NCBI GenBank assembly: GCA_050741915.1
Contig: JBOGEX010000058.1
Span: forward strand, 1 to 64,000
Direction of reading: 5' to 3'
Source: JACCTH01 sp050741915
GTDB lineage: Bacteria > Actinomycetota > Acidimicrobiia > Spongiisociales > ZC4RG35
Length of the DNA stretch: 64,000 nt
Below are positions 49,264 through 57,006 of this stretch, one piece after another. Position 1 is the stretch's first letter, and every line of letters starts with the position of its first letter. The translations under genes and the position numbers were made by a program. A model generated the notes under the pieces. It was not told the origin of the DNA. It saw only the letters and a list, made by a program, of their open reading frames with translations, and did not search any database.

Positions 49264-50020
49264 AGGTCGCCAGATCGAGGGCATCCACGAGATGGTCGTG
49301 GTCGATGGACCGCAGGCAGGCTCCTTCCTCGACGGGCTCCTGAGCCAGGATCTCTCGCAACTTCAGTCGAATCTGTCGATGCGATCTTTCCTGCTCGCGC
49401 CCCAAGGCAAGCTACGAGCCCTGCTGTGGGTGGCGGGCGAACCCGAACGAGTGAGCCTGATCACGGACGCCGGATGGGGAAAACACGTGGCCGACGATCT
49501 CCGTCATTACAAGATCCGCGTCAAGGCAACAATTTCCGAACCCATGCCGGTCACGACCGTGGTCGATGCGATCCCAGGGAATGCGATCGCGGCAACACTC
49601 GGGTCGCGGAGCAGAGCGTTTTCGTCCGACCCTCTCGACCTACCCGCCCTCGAGCTCGCCGAATGGGAGCAGTTGCGGATCGAAGCCGGCGAGCCGGTTA
49701 TGGGAACCGACGTCGACGAGAGCACGATCCCTCAAGAAACGGGGCTGGTCTCAGAAGCAGTCTCGTTCAGCAAGGGCTGTTTTCTCGGCCAGGAGTTGGT
49801 TGCCCGCCTCGACAACCGCAACGGCCGGGTCAACCGCCATCTCCGTCGGGTCAAACTCGATGAGCTTCCCGCCCTTCCAGCGGCGGTTGAAGATGACGGG
49901 GGCTCCATCACTTCCGCCGCGGGCACCCCCGCCGGCGCCACCGGCCTCGGGCTGCTGCATCGCCGGATCAACCCCGGTGATGAGATCCTTGTGGATGGCA
50001 TCCGCGCCATTGTCCTCTGA
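49256..50020 (+). CDS. ygfZ: YgfZ/GcvT-family folate-binding protein
   Basis: A 254-residue protein of the YgfZ family, related to the glycine-cleavage T protein and needed for iron-sulfur cluster enzyme maintenance. The hallmark KGCxxGQE motif appears as SFSKGCFLGQELVARLDNRN, with Phe for the usual Tyr. N-terminal FLDGLLSQDLSQLQSNLSMR and the C-terminal beta barrel (GLGLLHRRINPGDEI) fit. It overlaps trpE by eight bases, so the pair is likely cotranscribed. Converging HTTM gene ends 16 bases after. Confidence 0.87.
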   Translation: MSEGRQIEGIHEMVVVDGPQAGSFLDGLLSQDLSQLQSNLSMRSFLLAPQGKLRALLWVAGEPERVSLITDAGWGKHVADDLRHYKIRVKATISEPMPVTTVVDAIPGNAIAATLGSRSRAFSSDPLDLPALELAEWEQLRIEAGEPVMGTDVDESTIPQETGLVSEAVSFSKGCFLGQELVARLDNRNGRVNRHLRRVKLDELPALPAAVEDDGGSITSAAGTPAGATGLGLLHRRINPGDEILVDGIRAIVL

Positions 50021-50035
50021 TGCGGTGATCAGTTG

Positions 50036-51088
50036 CTATACGAGCGTTGACGGGATGCTGAACATCGCCCACTGTTGGTAAAGCAAGAGAAAAACCCCGA
50101 CTTGCTGCCACTGGGCCGCCAAGCCTGAATCGGCAGGGAAAAAGGCCCAGGTGATGTAGTTGGAAACAGTGATGTACAGCAAACCGGCACCCGCGGTGAC
50201 GTTTCGAACCAGGCTCGGGTCGGTGGCCGGAGGTTCACCTTGAATCGCCTCATTGGTCACCTTGTCCCACACAACTGAGGGGAGAAAGAGAAGCCATACC
50301 GAGATCATGACGAAGGGGAATATCCCCAGGTTCATGAAAACGGCCATCCCAAGGTGAAAAGCGATGAAAGCTCCTACGAGGATCACCCGGCGTCTGGATA
50401 GATGCCTTCCAGGGATGAACAGGAGCAAAGCGCCAACCACCTCCAGGACCATCGTCAGCACCGAAGCGACCGCCATCGCGGTATCGGCTTGGGCGACGTA
50501 TCGGCCAAGATCGTTACCAAATCCGGTACTCCCGAGAACGGTCTTCATCGCCGAAGGGCGTAGGACCCACTCCCCGAAGTCCTTATTGATTCCGGAAAAG
50601 AAATAGATAAAGAAGACCTGCACGAGGACCGCTGCGCTGGCTATCGAGAGAAGCTTCCCGGGCGAATGTGAACTCGATCTTCGGTCGATGGAGTATCTGG
50701 CGTCGATTGGCAGAAAGAACGACCAGAACAGAAAGAGAGCCAGAACGTATTGTCCTAGGAAGACGTTCACCCCTGGCTCGAGCAAGGCTTGGCGTATGGG
50801 TATGCCGTAGATCAGCCAGCACAGCGCTGTTGCCCAGCGCGTCTTGAAGCCGACTAGTAGCGCGCAAGCAAAAGGCAAAACGGCGATGGCCGTGTATGTG
50901 ACCGTCCCTCTGGCTTCAGGACTCGAGAGAGTTGCGATCGAGTCGTAAAGCAGCGTCGAAGCAAGACCGATCCGCATCGCAGCCAATGACCTGGCATCGA
51001 TGGCGAACAGTGACGCCAGAGTTTCTCGATCACGACCTTCCATGACCCGGGGGATAAGCCTGCTAGCCATACGTGCCTCTCGTTTCAA
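50036..51088 (-). CDS. HTTM-domain membrane protein, C-terminally truncated
   Basis: A 350-residue protein of the HTTM domain (horizontally transferred transmembrane; relatives of vitamin K-dependent gamma-carboxylase). Helices and conserved segments: LAAMRIGLASTLLYDSIATL, FKTRWATALCWLIYGIPIRQ, VLALFLFWSFFLPIDARYSI and VLVQVFFIYFFSGINKDFGE. In full-length relatives a soluble segment of about 100 residues follows the W-x-MF motif. Here the chain stops just past QQWAMFSIPSTLV, so that part is gone. Start ATG 51088 (MKREARM). Whether the core is functional is uncertain. Confidence 0.75.
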   Translation of the reverse strand: MKREARMASRLIPRVMEGRDRETLASLFAIDARSLAAMRIGLASTLLYDSIATLSSPEARGTVTYTAIAVLPFACALLVGFKTRWATALCWLIYGIPIRQALLEPGVNVFLGQYVLALFLFWSFFLPIDARYSIDRRSSSHSPGKLLSIASAAVLVQVFFIYFFSGINKDFGEWVLRPSAMKTVLGSTGFGNDLGRYVAQADTAMAVASVLTMVLEVVGALLLFIPGRHLSRRRVILVGAFIAFHLGMAVFMNLGIFPFVMISVWLLFLPSVVWDKVTNEAIQGEPPATDPSLVRNVTAGAGLLYITVSNYITWAFFPADSGLAAQWQQVGVFLLLYQQWAMFSIPSTLV

Positions 51089-51166
51089 ACCCTAGATCGA
51101 CAAGACCACGATTCGGTTGAACAAAATTCGAGGACTCTTTCGACGGCTCTCTACTCTCACTCGACC

Positions 51167-52732
51167 ATGTTGTGGTGGGAAGAGGGTGTCATCTACCAGA
51201 TCTATCCCCGCTCATTCGCCGATTCTGACGGCGATGGCATCGGCGATCTCCCGGGGATAACCAGCAAGCTCGATTACGTCGCCGGCACCCTCGGCGTGGA
51301 TGCGATCTGGCTTTCACCCCACTATCCCTCACCGCAGGACGACTTCGGCTATGACGTCGCCGACTATTGCGAAGTCGACCCGATGTACGGAACCCTCGAC
51401 GACTTCGACGCCATGGTGGCCGAGGCCCGTCGCCTGGGCCTGCGGGTGATTGTCGACTACGTGATCAACCACTCGAGCGACCGCAATGCCTGGTTCATGG
51501 AGTCGGCCGCCGACCAGTCCAATGCCAAACGCGACTGGTACGTTTGGCGGGAGGGAACCAACGACGGCCTCCTGCCCAACAACTGGCCTTCATTCTTTAG
51601 CGGCCCGGCATGGAGTCGCCATCCCGCCACCGGCCAGTACTACCTTCACTCCTTCCTCGCTTCTCAACCCGATTTCAACTGGCGCAATCCCGAGCTGGCA
51701 CGGGAGATGTTCGACGTTCTCCGTTTCTGGATGGATCGAGGAGTTGATGGCTTTCGGATCGATGTCGCCGCCCGGGCGATGAAGGATCCTTTTCTCCGCA
51801 GCAATCCACCCGCCAAGGTGATCGACCCCAAGGCTTTCAAGTTCAATCCCGAGTGGGCGGCCACCGAGCACATCTACGACGGGACCCATCCCGACATTCA
51901 TGCCCTCTTCCGCCAGCTGCGAAGCGTCCTCAGTGAGTATCCCGATCGATACACGGTGGGGGAGATCCACGAGTGGAACTGGGAGAAGTGGGCGAGCTAT
52001 TTCGGCCAAGGGGATGAGCTCCACCAGCCCTACAACTTTGCTCTGCTCATGACAGGCGTCGATGCTCCCAAGATCAGGGCGATCATCGAAGGTATGGAGC
52101 GGGTGCTCCCTCCCGGGGCCTGGCCGAACTGGGTGGCGGGCAATCACGACGAGGTCCGGATCGCCACCCGGCTTGGCGGCCTCGACCAGGCGCGGGCCAT
52201 GGCGGTGCTGCTGCTGACCCTGCGGGGAACCCCGACCATTTATTACGGCGATGAACTGGGGATGGTCGAGCTTCCGGTCCCGCCCGACAAGCAACAGGAC
52301 CCGTTCGGCCGGCGGGTGCCAGGTTTGGGACGGGATGGTTGTCGCACTCCGATGCAGTGGACCTCGGGGCCCGCAGCGGGCTTCACCACGGGCCAGCCAT
52401 GGCTTCCGTGCAATCGCGACTATGCCACGGTCAATGTCGAGTCCCAGCTCGACGACCCCCAAAGCACCCTGTCGCTCTACCGCCGCCTGCTCCGGCTCCG
52501 GCGGGCCGAGCCGAGCCTGTCGCGAGGAGCTATCGAGCTCATTCCGTCCGATCCGTCTGTACTCGCCTACCGACGCACCTCCCCTGATGGGCCCACGCTT
52601 TCTGTCGCCGCCAACCTCTCCCTCGACCCCGTCCCCCATCCGCTCGACGGGTCCCTCATCCTCTCCACTGACGCTTCCCGCTCCTCTCCCACCCCCCTCC
52701 TGGGTCCGTGGGAGGCCGTTGTCGTCAGATAG
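51167..52732 (+). CDS. GH13 alpha-glucosidase
   Basis: A 521-residue alpha-amylase superfamily enzyme of the oligo-1,6-glucosidase/alpha-glucosidase branch. Conserved regions: GVIYQIYPRSFADSDGDGIG, GLRVIVDYVINHSSDRNAWF (region I), DGFRIDVAARAM (nucleophile Asp), YTVGEIHEWNWEK (acid/base Glu) and WVAGNHDEVR (transition-state Asp). Catalytic residues are intact. It hydrolyses terminal alpha-glucosyl bonds of short oligosaccharides; the exact linkage is not readable. Cytosolic, no signal peptide. The stop is directly followed by repeat B2. Confidence 0.92.
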   Translation: MLWWEEGVIYQIYPRSFADSDGDGIGDLPGITSKLDYVAGTLGVDAIWLSPHYPSPQDDFGYDVADYCEVDPMYGTLDDFDAMVAEARRLGLRVIVDYVINHSSDRNAWFMESAADQSNAKRDWYVWREGTNDGLLPNNWPSFFSGPAWSRHPATGQYYLHSFLASQPDFNWRNPELAREMFDVLRFWMDRGVDGFRIDVAARAMKDPFLRSNPPAKVIDPKAFKFNPEWAATEHIYDGTHPDIHALFRQLRSVLSEYPDRYTVGEIHEWNWEKWASYFGQGDELHQPYNFALLMTGVDAPKIRAIIEGMERVLPPGAWPNWVAGNHDEVRIATRLGGLDQARAMAVLLLTLRGTPTIYYGDELGMVELPVPPDKQQDPFGRRVPGLGRDGCRTPMQWTSGPAAGFTTGQPWLPCNRDYATVNVESQLDDPQSTLSLYRRLLRLRRAEPSLSRGAIELIPSDPSVLAYRRTSPDGPTLSVAANLSLDPVPHPLDGSLILSTDASRSSPTPLLGPWEAVVVR

Positions 52733-52802
52733 GGTTCTTATCAGCTGAGGTTCTTATCAGCTGAACCGACGACAAATGGTCGGTCCGGGCGCGTAGAACC
52801 GC
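52733..52802. repeat. Palindromic repeat, family B copy 2 with a 16-bp tandem duplication
   Basis: GGTTCTTATCAGCTGA occurs twice in tandem (52733-52748, 52749-52764). It is followed by ACCGAC-gacaaatg-GTCGGT and GCGCGTAGAACC, the latter pairing with GGTTCT. It starts on the base after the GH13 stop and precedes trpC by 15 bases. Copy 1 is at 20366-20418. Confidence 0.8.
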
Positions 52803-52817
52803 TCCCCGATTCCGGGG

Positions 52818-53615
52818 ATGCCCTCCGATCGCCCTCCCTACTATCTGGTGGTGCTCGATCGCATCCTCGAAGCCACCCGCGAGCGGGTCGTCGACCTCCG
52901 GGCCCGACGGGCCGCCGTCATGGCTAGAGCCGAGGGGATGCCGAGCCCTCCCTCGTTTCGAGATGCCCTCTCGAAGTCGTCCCGGCTCGGGGTCATCGCC
53001 GAGATCAAGCGCCGCTCTCCTTCGCGAGGCCAGCTCACCACCAACCTCGACGTTCCTTCCCTGGCCGGGAGTTATGCCCAGGGAGGGGCGGTGGCGATCT
53101 CGGTGCTCACCGAGCCCGCCTTCTTCGATGGTGATCCCACCGACCTCGGCGCCGCTCAGGAGGCCTCGGGTCTTCCCGTCCTCCGTAAAGACTTCATCCT
53201 CGAATCCCTCCAGGTCTGGGAGGCGCGGGCCATGGGCGCCTCCGCCATCCTTCTCATCGCGGCTGCGCTCACTCCCAACGATTTGGTGGCCCTGCTCGAT
53301 GATGTCGAGCACGCCGGCCTCGACGCCCTAGTCGAGGTCCACAACTCCGAGGAAGCGCGCATGGCACTCGATCTCGGTGCTCGCATCGTCGGCGTCAATA
53401 ACCGCGACCTCGACTCTTTCGAAGTTGACCTCTCGGTCGCCGAGGCGATAGCACCCGAGCTGGAGCTCGCCCAGTTGACCGTTGCCGAGTCCGGCATTTT
53501 TACGGCCGCCGACGCCACCAGGATGAAGAAAGCCGGCTACGACGCCGTCTTGGTGGGTGAGGCTCTGGTGCGAAGCAGCGATGTTTCCCGGCTGATCGGG
53601 GAGCTATCCGTTTGA
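52818..53615 (+). CDS. trpC: Indole-3-glycerol-phosphate synthase
   Basis: A 265-residue TIM barrel closing CdRP to indole-glycerol phosphate in tryptophan synthesis. Hallmarks: LGVIAEIKRRSPSRGQLTTN, AISVLTEPAFFDGDPTDLGA, LPVLRKDFILESLQVWEARA, DALVEVHNSEEARMALDLGA, RIVGVNNRDLDSFEVDLSVA and TVAESGIFTAADATRMKKAG. All catalytic Lys/Glu residues are present. Start ATG 52818, or a slightly later one, with the family's usual VLDRILEATRERV helix. First gene of a tightly overlapping trpCFBA set. Confidence 0.95.
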   Translation: MPSDRPPYYLVVLDRILEATRERVVDLRARRAAVMARAEGMPSPPSFRDALSKSSRLGVIAEIKRRSPSRGQLTTNLDVPSLAGSYAQGGAVAISVLTEPAFFDGDPTDLGAAQEASGLPVLRKDFILESLQVWEARAMGASAILLIAAALTPNDLVALLDDVEHAGLDALVEVHNSEEARMALDLGARIVGVNNRDLDSFEVDLSVAEAIAPELELAQLTVAESGIFTAADATRMKKAGYDAVLVGEALVRSSDVSRLIGELSV

Positions 53616-54208
53616 CCTGGCTCAAGATCTGCGGACTCACTCGTGGACAGGATGTCAAAGCGGCCGAGAGCGCCGGCGCCGACGCCCTCGGCTTCGTCCT
53701 CGTCAATACCTCCCCGCGGGTTATCAACGTCGACGATGCCGCCCAACTCATCAAGCTGAGCGAGCTTCCCGCTTACCTCCTCACCAAAGACCTTCCCCCG
53801 ACTGAATTGATCGCCGCAGCCCTCGCCACTGGTGCGAGCGGCGTCCAGCCATACGGGCTCCATGCTTCCGAAGCCGCCCAGGCGGCGACCGAGGTTGGGC
53901 TCAGCGTCCTCCGACCGGTCGGACCGGGCGACCGCCTCGCCGAGATTCCGCTCGACCAGTACCCGCTCTTCGATTCCAAGTCCAAGACCGGCGAAGGCAA
54001 CGGCGGCCGGCTCTTCGACGCTCGCACCCTGCCGGCCACCGATCGCTCCTTCGTCCTGGCTGGCGGTCTCACCCCCGCCAATGTGGCCGGAGTCATTTCG
54101 ACAACTCACCCCTGGGGAGTCGACGTGTCCTCGGGGGTCGAGATTCGGCCGGGACAAAAGGACGAGAACCTGATCCGATTGTTTGTCGAAGCAGTTCGCG
54201 ACGCATGA
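53612..54208 (+). CDS. trpF: Phosphoribosylanthranilate isomerase
   Basis: A 198-residue TIM barrel converting PRA to CdRP. Motifs: [20 protein letters not shown] (catalytic Cys), [40 protein letters not shown] (the catalytic Asp would be in FDAR), and [20 protein letters not shown]. The TTG start overlaps the trpC stop (TTGA), and its end overlaps trpB (ATGA). The enzymatic order TrpC before TrpF is common in actinobacteria. Confidence 0.92.
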   Translation: MTWLKICGLTRGQDVKAAESAGADALGFVLVNTSPRVINVDDAAQLIKLSELPAYLLTKDLPPTELIAAALATGASGVQPYGLHASEAAQAATEVGLSVLRPVGPGDRLAEIPLDQYPLFDSKSKTGEGNGGRLFDARTLPATDRSFVLAGGLTPANVAGVISTTHPWGVDVSSGVEIRPGQKDENLIRLFVEAVRDA

Positions 54209-55380
54209 CCTTGGGCGGGCGGCTGATCCGCCCAGATGAGCATGGGCGCTTCGGCGACTTCGGCGGTCGATTCGCACCGGAGACCCTCATGCCGGCTCTG
54301 GCCGAGCTGGAAGAGGAATTCGAAGCGGCCTGGAACGACGAAACCTTCGTGGCCGAGTTCCGCCGATGGCTGGTCGACTTCGTCGGGCGACCCACGCCTC
54401 TCCAGGAAGCCCGTCGTTTGTCAGAGAAGCTCCGAGTCCGGGTGTTTCTCAAGAGAGAGGACCTCGCCCACACCGGCGCTCACAAGATCAACAACGCCAT
54501 CGGCCAGGCGCTCCTCGCCCATCGGATGGGAAAGCCCCGCGTTATCGCCGAAACGGGTGCCGGCCAACATGGAGTCGCCGCCGCTACCGCGGCCGCCGCC
54601 CTTGGTCTCGAGTGCGCCGTATTTATGGGAGTGGTCGATATCGAGCGGCAGGCGCTGAACGTGCAGCGGATGCGTCTCCTCGGGACCGAAGTGATCCCGG
54701 TGAGTTCGGGGGCGGGGACCCTCAAGGATGCAGTTTCGGAGGCCATGCGGGATTGGGTCCGGACCGTCGAGGGCACCCACTACATAATCGGCTCGGTGGT
54801 CGGTCCCCATCCCTTTCCCTGGATGGTGCGGGAGTTTCAGAAGGTGATCGGCGAGGAGTGCATCGATCAGCTTTCGGAGTTGCCCGACGTTGCTGTCGCC
54901 TGTGTCGGGGGAGGATCGAATTCGATTGGGCTCTTCTATCCGTTGCTCGAAACCGAGGTCGAGTTGGTCGGGATTGAAGCCGGAGGGGAAGGTCTTGAAA
55001 CCGGCCGTCACGGTGCTTCCATCGCGGCCGGTAGACCCGGGGTCCTCCACGGAACTCGGACACTGCTGCTCCAAGACGACGAGGGTCAGGTGCAGGAAGC
55101 GCATTCGATCTCGGCCGGTCTCGACTATCCGGGGGTGGGTCCCGAGCACGCCTATTTGGCCGGAGCCGGGCTGGTGATCTACGAGTCCGCCACCGATCGC
55201 GAGGCTCTCGCCGCCGTCGACCTGCTCTCCCAAACCGAGGGCATCATCCCCGCCCTGGAGTCGGCTCACGCACTTGCCTGGGTCACTCGCAACGCCGAGC
55301 GCCTGCAAGGGAAGACCGTCCTCGTCGGCTTGTCGGGGCGAGGCGACAAGGACCTCGCCACTATCGCCGCCGCCAGTTGA
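54205..55380 (+). CDS. trpB: Tryptophan synthase beta chain
   Basis: A 391-residue PLP enzyme condensing serine and indole. The PLP lysine is in [40 protein letters not shown] and [20 protein letters not shown] (phosphate-binding GGGSN) motifs are present. The N-terminal [20 protein letters not shown] matches the TrpB1 type that partners TrpA. ATGA overlap with trpF and TTGA overlap with trpA. Complete and typical in length. Confidence 0.96.
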   Translation: MTLGGRLIRPDEHGRFGDFGGRFAPETLMPALAELEEEFEAAWNDETFVAEFRRWLVDFVGRPTPLQEARRLSEKLRVRVFLKREDLAHTGAHKINNAIGQALLAHRMGKPRVIAETGAGQHGVAAATAAAALGLECAVFMGVVDIERQALNVQRMRLLGTEVIPVSSGAGTLKDAVSEAMRDWVRTVEGTHYIIGSVVGPHPFPWMVREFQKVIGEECIDQLSELPDVAVACVGGGSNSIGLFYPLLETEVELVGIEAGGEGLETGRHGASIAAGRPGVLHGTRTLLLQDDEGQVQEAHSISAGLDYPGVGPEHAYLAGAGLVIYESATDREALAAVDLLSQTEGIIPALESAHALAWVTRNAERLQGKTVLVGLSGRGDKDLATIAAAS

Positions 55381-56180
55381 ACGGTCAAGACCAGATCCGA
55401 GCAATCCTCGGCGGAACCAAAGGTCCGGCGCTGCTGCCGTATCTCACCGCCGGTCTTCCCAGTCCGGAGGACTCCGGCGACCTCTTTGCCGCCATGGCCG
55501 AGGCGGGAGCCGATGCTTTCGAGGTCGGAGTTCCATACTCGGACCCGTTGATGGATGGCCCGGTCATCATGGCCGGAGGCGAAGCAGCCCTCGCTGCCGG
55601 GACCACCAGGGCGGTCGCCCTCGACATCGTCAAACAGGTAGTGGAACGGACCGGGAGGCCAGTGCTGGCGATGACCTACGCCAACCCGGTGATGCAGCGG
55701 GGATGGGACGCTTACGCCGACGACGTGGCGTTAGCCGGGGGATCGGGGATCATCGTTCCCGACCTCCCCTTCGAGGAGAGCCAACCGCTGCGAGCAGCCT
55801 GCGAAGTACGGGGTATCGGCCTAGTGCAGTTCGTTTCTCCGACCACTCCGTCAGAGCGGATGAAGAAGGTGGCCGCAGTTGATCCGGTCTTTATCTATGG
55901 GGTGGCCGATATGGGAGTGACGGGCGAGCGGGCGGAGCGGAGTCCCCACGCCCGCGCCCTCTCCGAAAGAGTTCGCGCCCTGACAGACGTTCCGCTCGTG
56001 TTTGGCGTCGGCATCTCCACGCCCGAGCAAGCAGCGGCGGTCGCTTCATTGGCCGACGGCGTCATTGTCGGCACCGCCATCGTTCGCAGGGTGCTCGAGT
56101 CCTCTGATTCCGAAGCAGCGGCCACAGCGCTCGCCACGACGGTGCGGGATTTCAAGCAGGCGCTAACGGGCCCGACCTAA
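55377..56180 (+). CDS. trpA: Tryptophan synthase alpha chain
   Basis: A 267-residue TIM barrel cleaving indole-glycerol phosphate. Signatures: [40 protein letters not shown] (the catalytic Glu and Asp), [20 protein letters not shown] and [20 protein letters not shown]. Start TTG 55377, overlapping the trpB stop. Its product pairs with TrpB. A long-armed inverted repeat starts three bases after its stop. Confidence 0.94.
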   Translation: MNGQDQIRAILGGTKGPALLPYLTAGLPSPEDSGDLFAAMAEAGADAFEVGVPYSDPLMDGPVIMAGGEAALAAGTTRAVALDIVKQVVERTGRPVLAMTYANPVMQRGWDAYADDVALAGGSGIIVPDLPFEESQPLRAACEVRGIGLVQFVSPTTPSERMKKVAAVDPVFIYGVADMGVTGERAERSPHARALSERVRALTDVPLVFGVGISTPEQAAAVASLADGVIVGTAIVRRVLESSDSEAAATALATTVRDFKQALTGPT

Positions 56181-56182
56181 AC

Positions 56183-56272
56183 GCAACGGCCACCGTCTAC
56201 GCCCGTCATCCTGAGCCAGGGAGTGGGGGAGTGGGGGATGCGGCAAAGGATGGGGACTCGGGTGGCCGTTGC
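56183..56272 (+). terminator. Long-loop inverted repeat after trpA
   Basis: GCAACGGCCACC (56183-56194) is perfectly complementary to GGTGGCCGTTGC (56261-56272), a 12-bp stem with a 66-base loop, followed by TAATTACA. It starts two bases after the trpA stop. It may terminate the trp mRNA, or it may be a mobile-element scar; it does not end in a T-run. Confidence 0.5.
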
Positions 56273-56322
56273 TAATTACAACCATAGTAATAGGGTCTAG
56301 TCACTCCTGGATTTGTTCATCT

Positions 56323-56424
56323 CTCGCCCCAGCGAGCGGAGCGAGCGTTGGAGGGAGTGGCCCGAAGGGCCGAGGGGGATCCCCCTCCCCGGCTGCGCCG
56401 GGACTCCCCCCTGCTGGGGGAGAA
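56323..56424. repeat. GC-rich intergenic repeat, family D copy 4
   Basis: Reverse-complement version of the D module: CCCCTCCCCGGCTGCGCCGG (near 56382), then ACTCCCCCCTGCTGGGGG. The other half, CAACGCTCGCTCCGCTCGCT on the minus strand (56330-56352), is shared with copy 1. It lies just downstream of tRNA-Leu. Confidence 0.75.
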
Positions 56425-56428
56425 AAAG

Positions 56429-56512
56429 TGCCGGAGGCGGGACTCGAACCCGCACGTGGTTTCCCACAATGGATTTTGAGTCCATCTCGGCTGCCAATTT
56501 CGACACTCCGGC
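56429..56512 (-). tRNA. tRNA-Leu (anticodon CAA)
   Basis: An 84-nt class II tRNA on the minus strand. Acceptor GCCGGAG pairs with CTCCGGC, discriminator A. Anticodon stem ATGGA/TCCAT encloses loop CTCAAAA with anticodon CAA. A long variable arm (TTGTGGGAAACCAC) and T arm GCGGG-TTCGAGT-CCCGC follow. CCA is not encoded. Confidence 0.95.
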
Positions 56513-56713
56513 GCAGGAGGAATTCTAAAGGTTTGGGGGTCAGCGCAGCACACCGAGAATGATTGAGAACCCCACCGCTACAGAGATCCGCGGCAAGTCG
56601 TAGAGCTGGTGTAGGTGGCGCCCCTTCAGGAGCCGTGATCACAGCCCGATCATTGTCGCTGATGAGCAGGTCATCTTGACCTAATCGTCCCTCAGGCTCT
56701 TTATCGTGGGGCC

Positions 56714-56986
56714 ATGTTGAGGCGGACCGAGCGACGATTGCTAAAGGTGCTCGACGAGCTCGAGAACCTGGCCGAGCAGCATCGCATTGTCGAGGCCGAG
56801 CTGACGGCCCATACCCACATCAACGACGATGCCCAACGCGACGCCGCCTTGGGGATCGACCGCCTGGAGGCAACCGCCACTCGCAACGAGGTCATGCGGT
56901 TCATGCGGCTCCTGGCCGCCATCGAGGCTCGACAAAAGCGACTGCTCGAGGTCAGGGCCAAACTCACTTCCCAGCTGAAGACTTGA
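56714..56986 (+). CDS. Small conserved helical protein upstream of polA
   Basis: A 90-residue, almost wholly helical protein: LRRTERRLLKVLDELENLAE, HRIVEAELTAHTHINDDAQR and MRFMRLLAAIEARQKRLLEV. Heptad-like leucines suggest a coiled coil. It starts ATG 56714, preceded by no strong Shine-Dalgarno, and ends 20 bases before polA. I recognise no family. It may be a small partner of the polA operon; the evidence is positional only. Confidence 0.65.
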   Translation: MLRRTERRLLKVLDELENLAEQHRIVEAELTAHTHINDDAQRDAALGIDRLEATATRNEVMRFMRLLAAIEARQKRLLEVRAKLTSQLKT

Positions 56987-57006
56987 TCCCCGTTAGGTAG
57001 GAGAGG

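Noticed and set aside
54421..55404. 327-residue open frame antisense to trpB
   Set aside because: TrpB reads intact on the other strand; the antisense frame is a GC-rich artefact.
56183..56272. CRISPR or phage attachment site after trpA
   Set aside because: One inverted repeat only, with no spacer series or integrase gene near.
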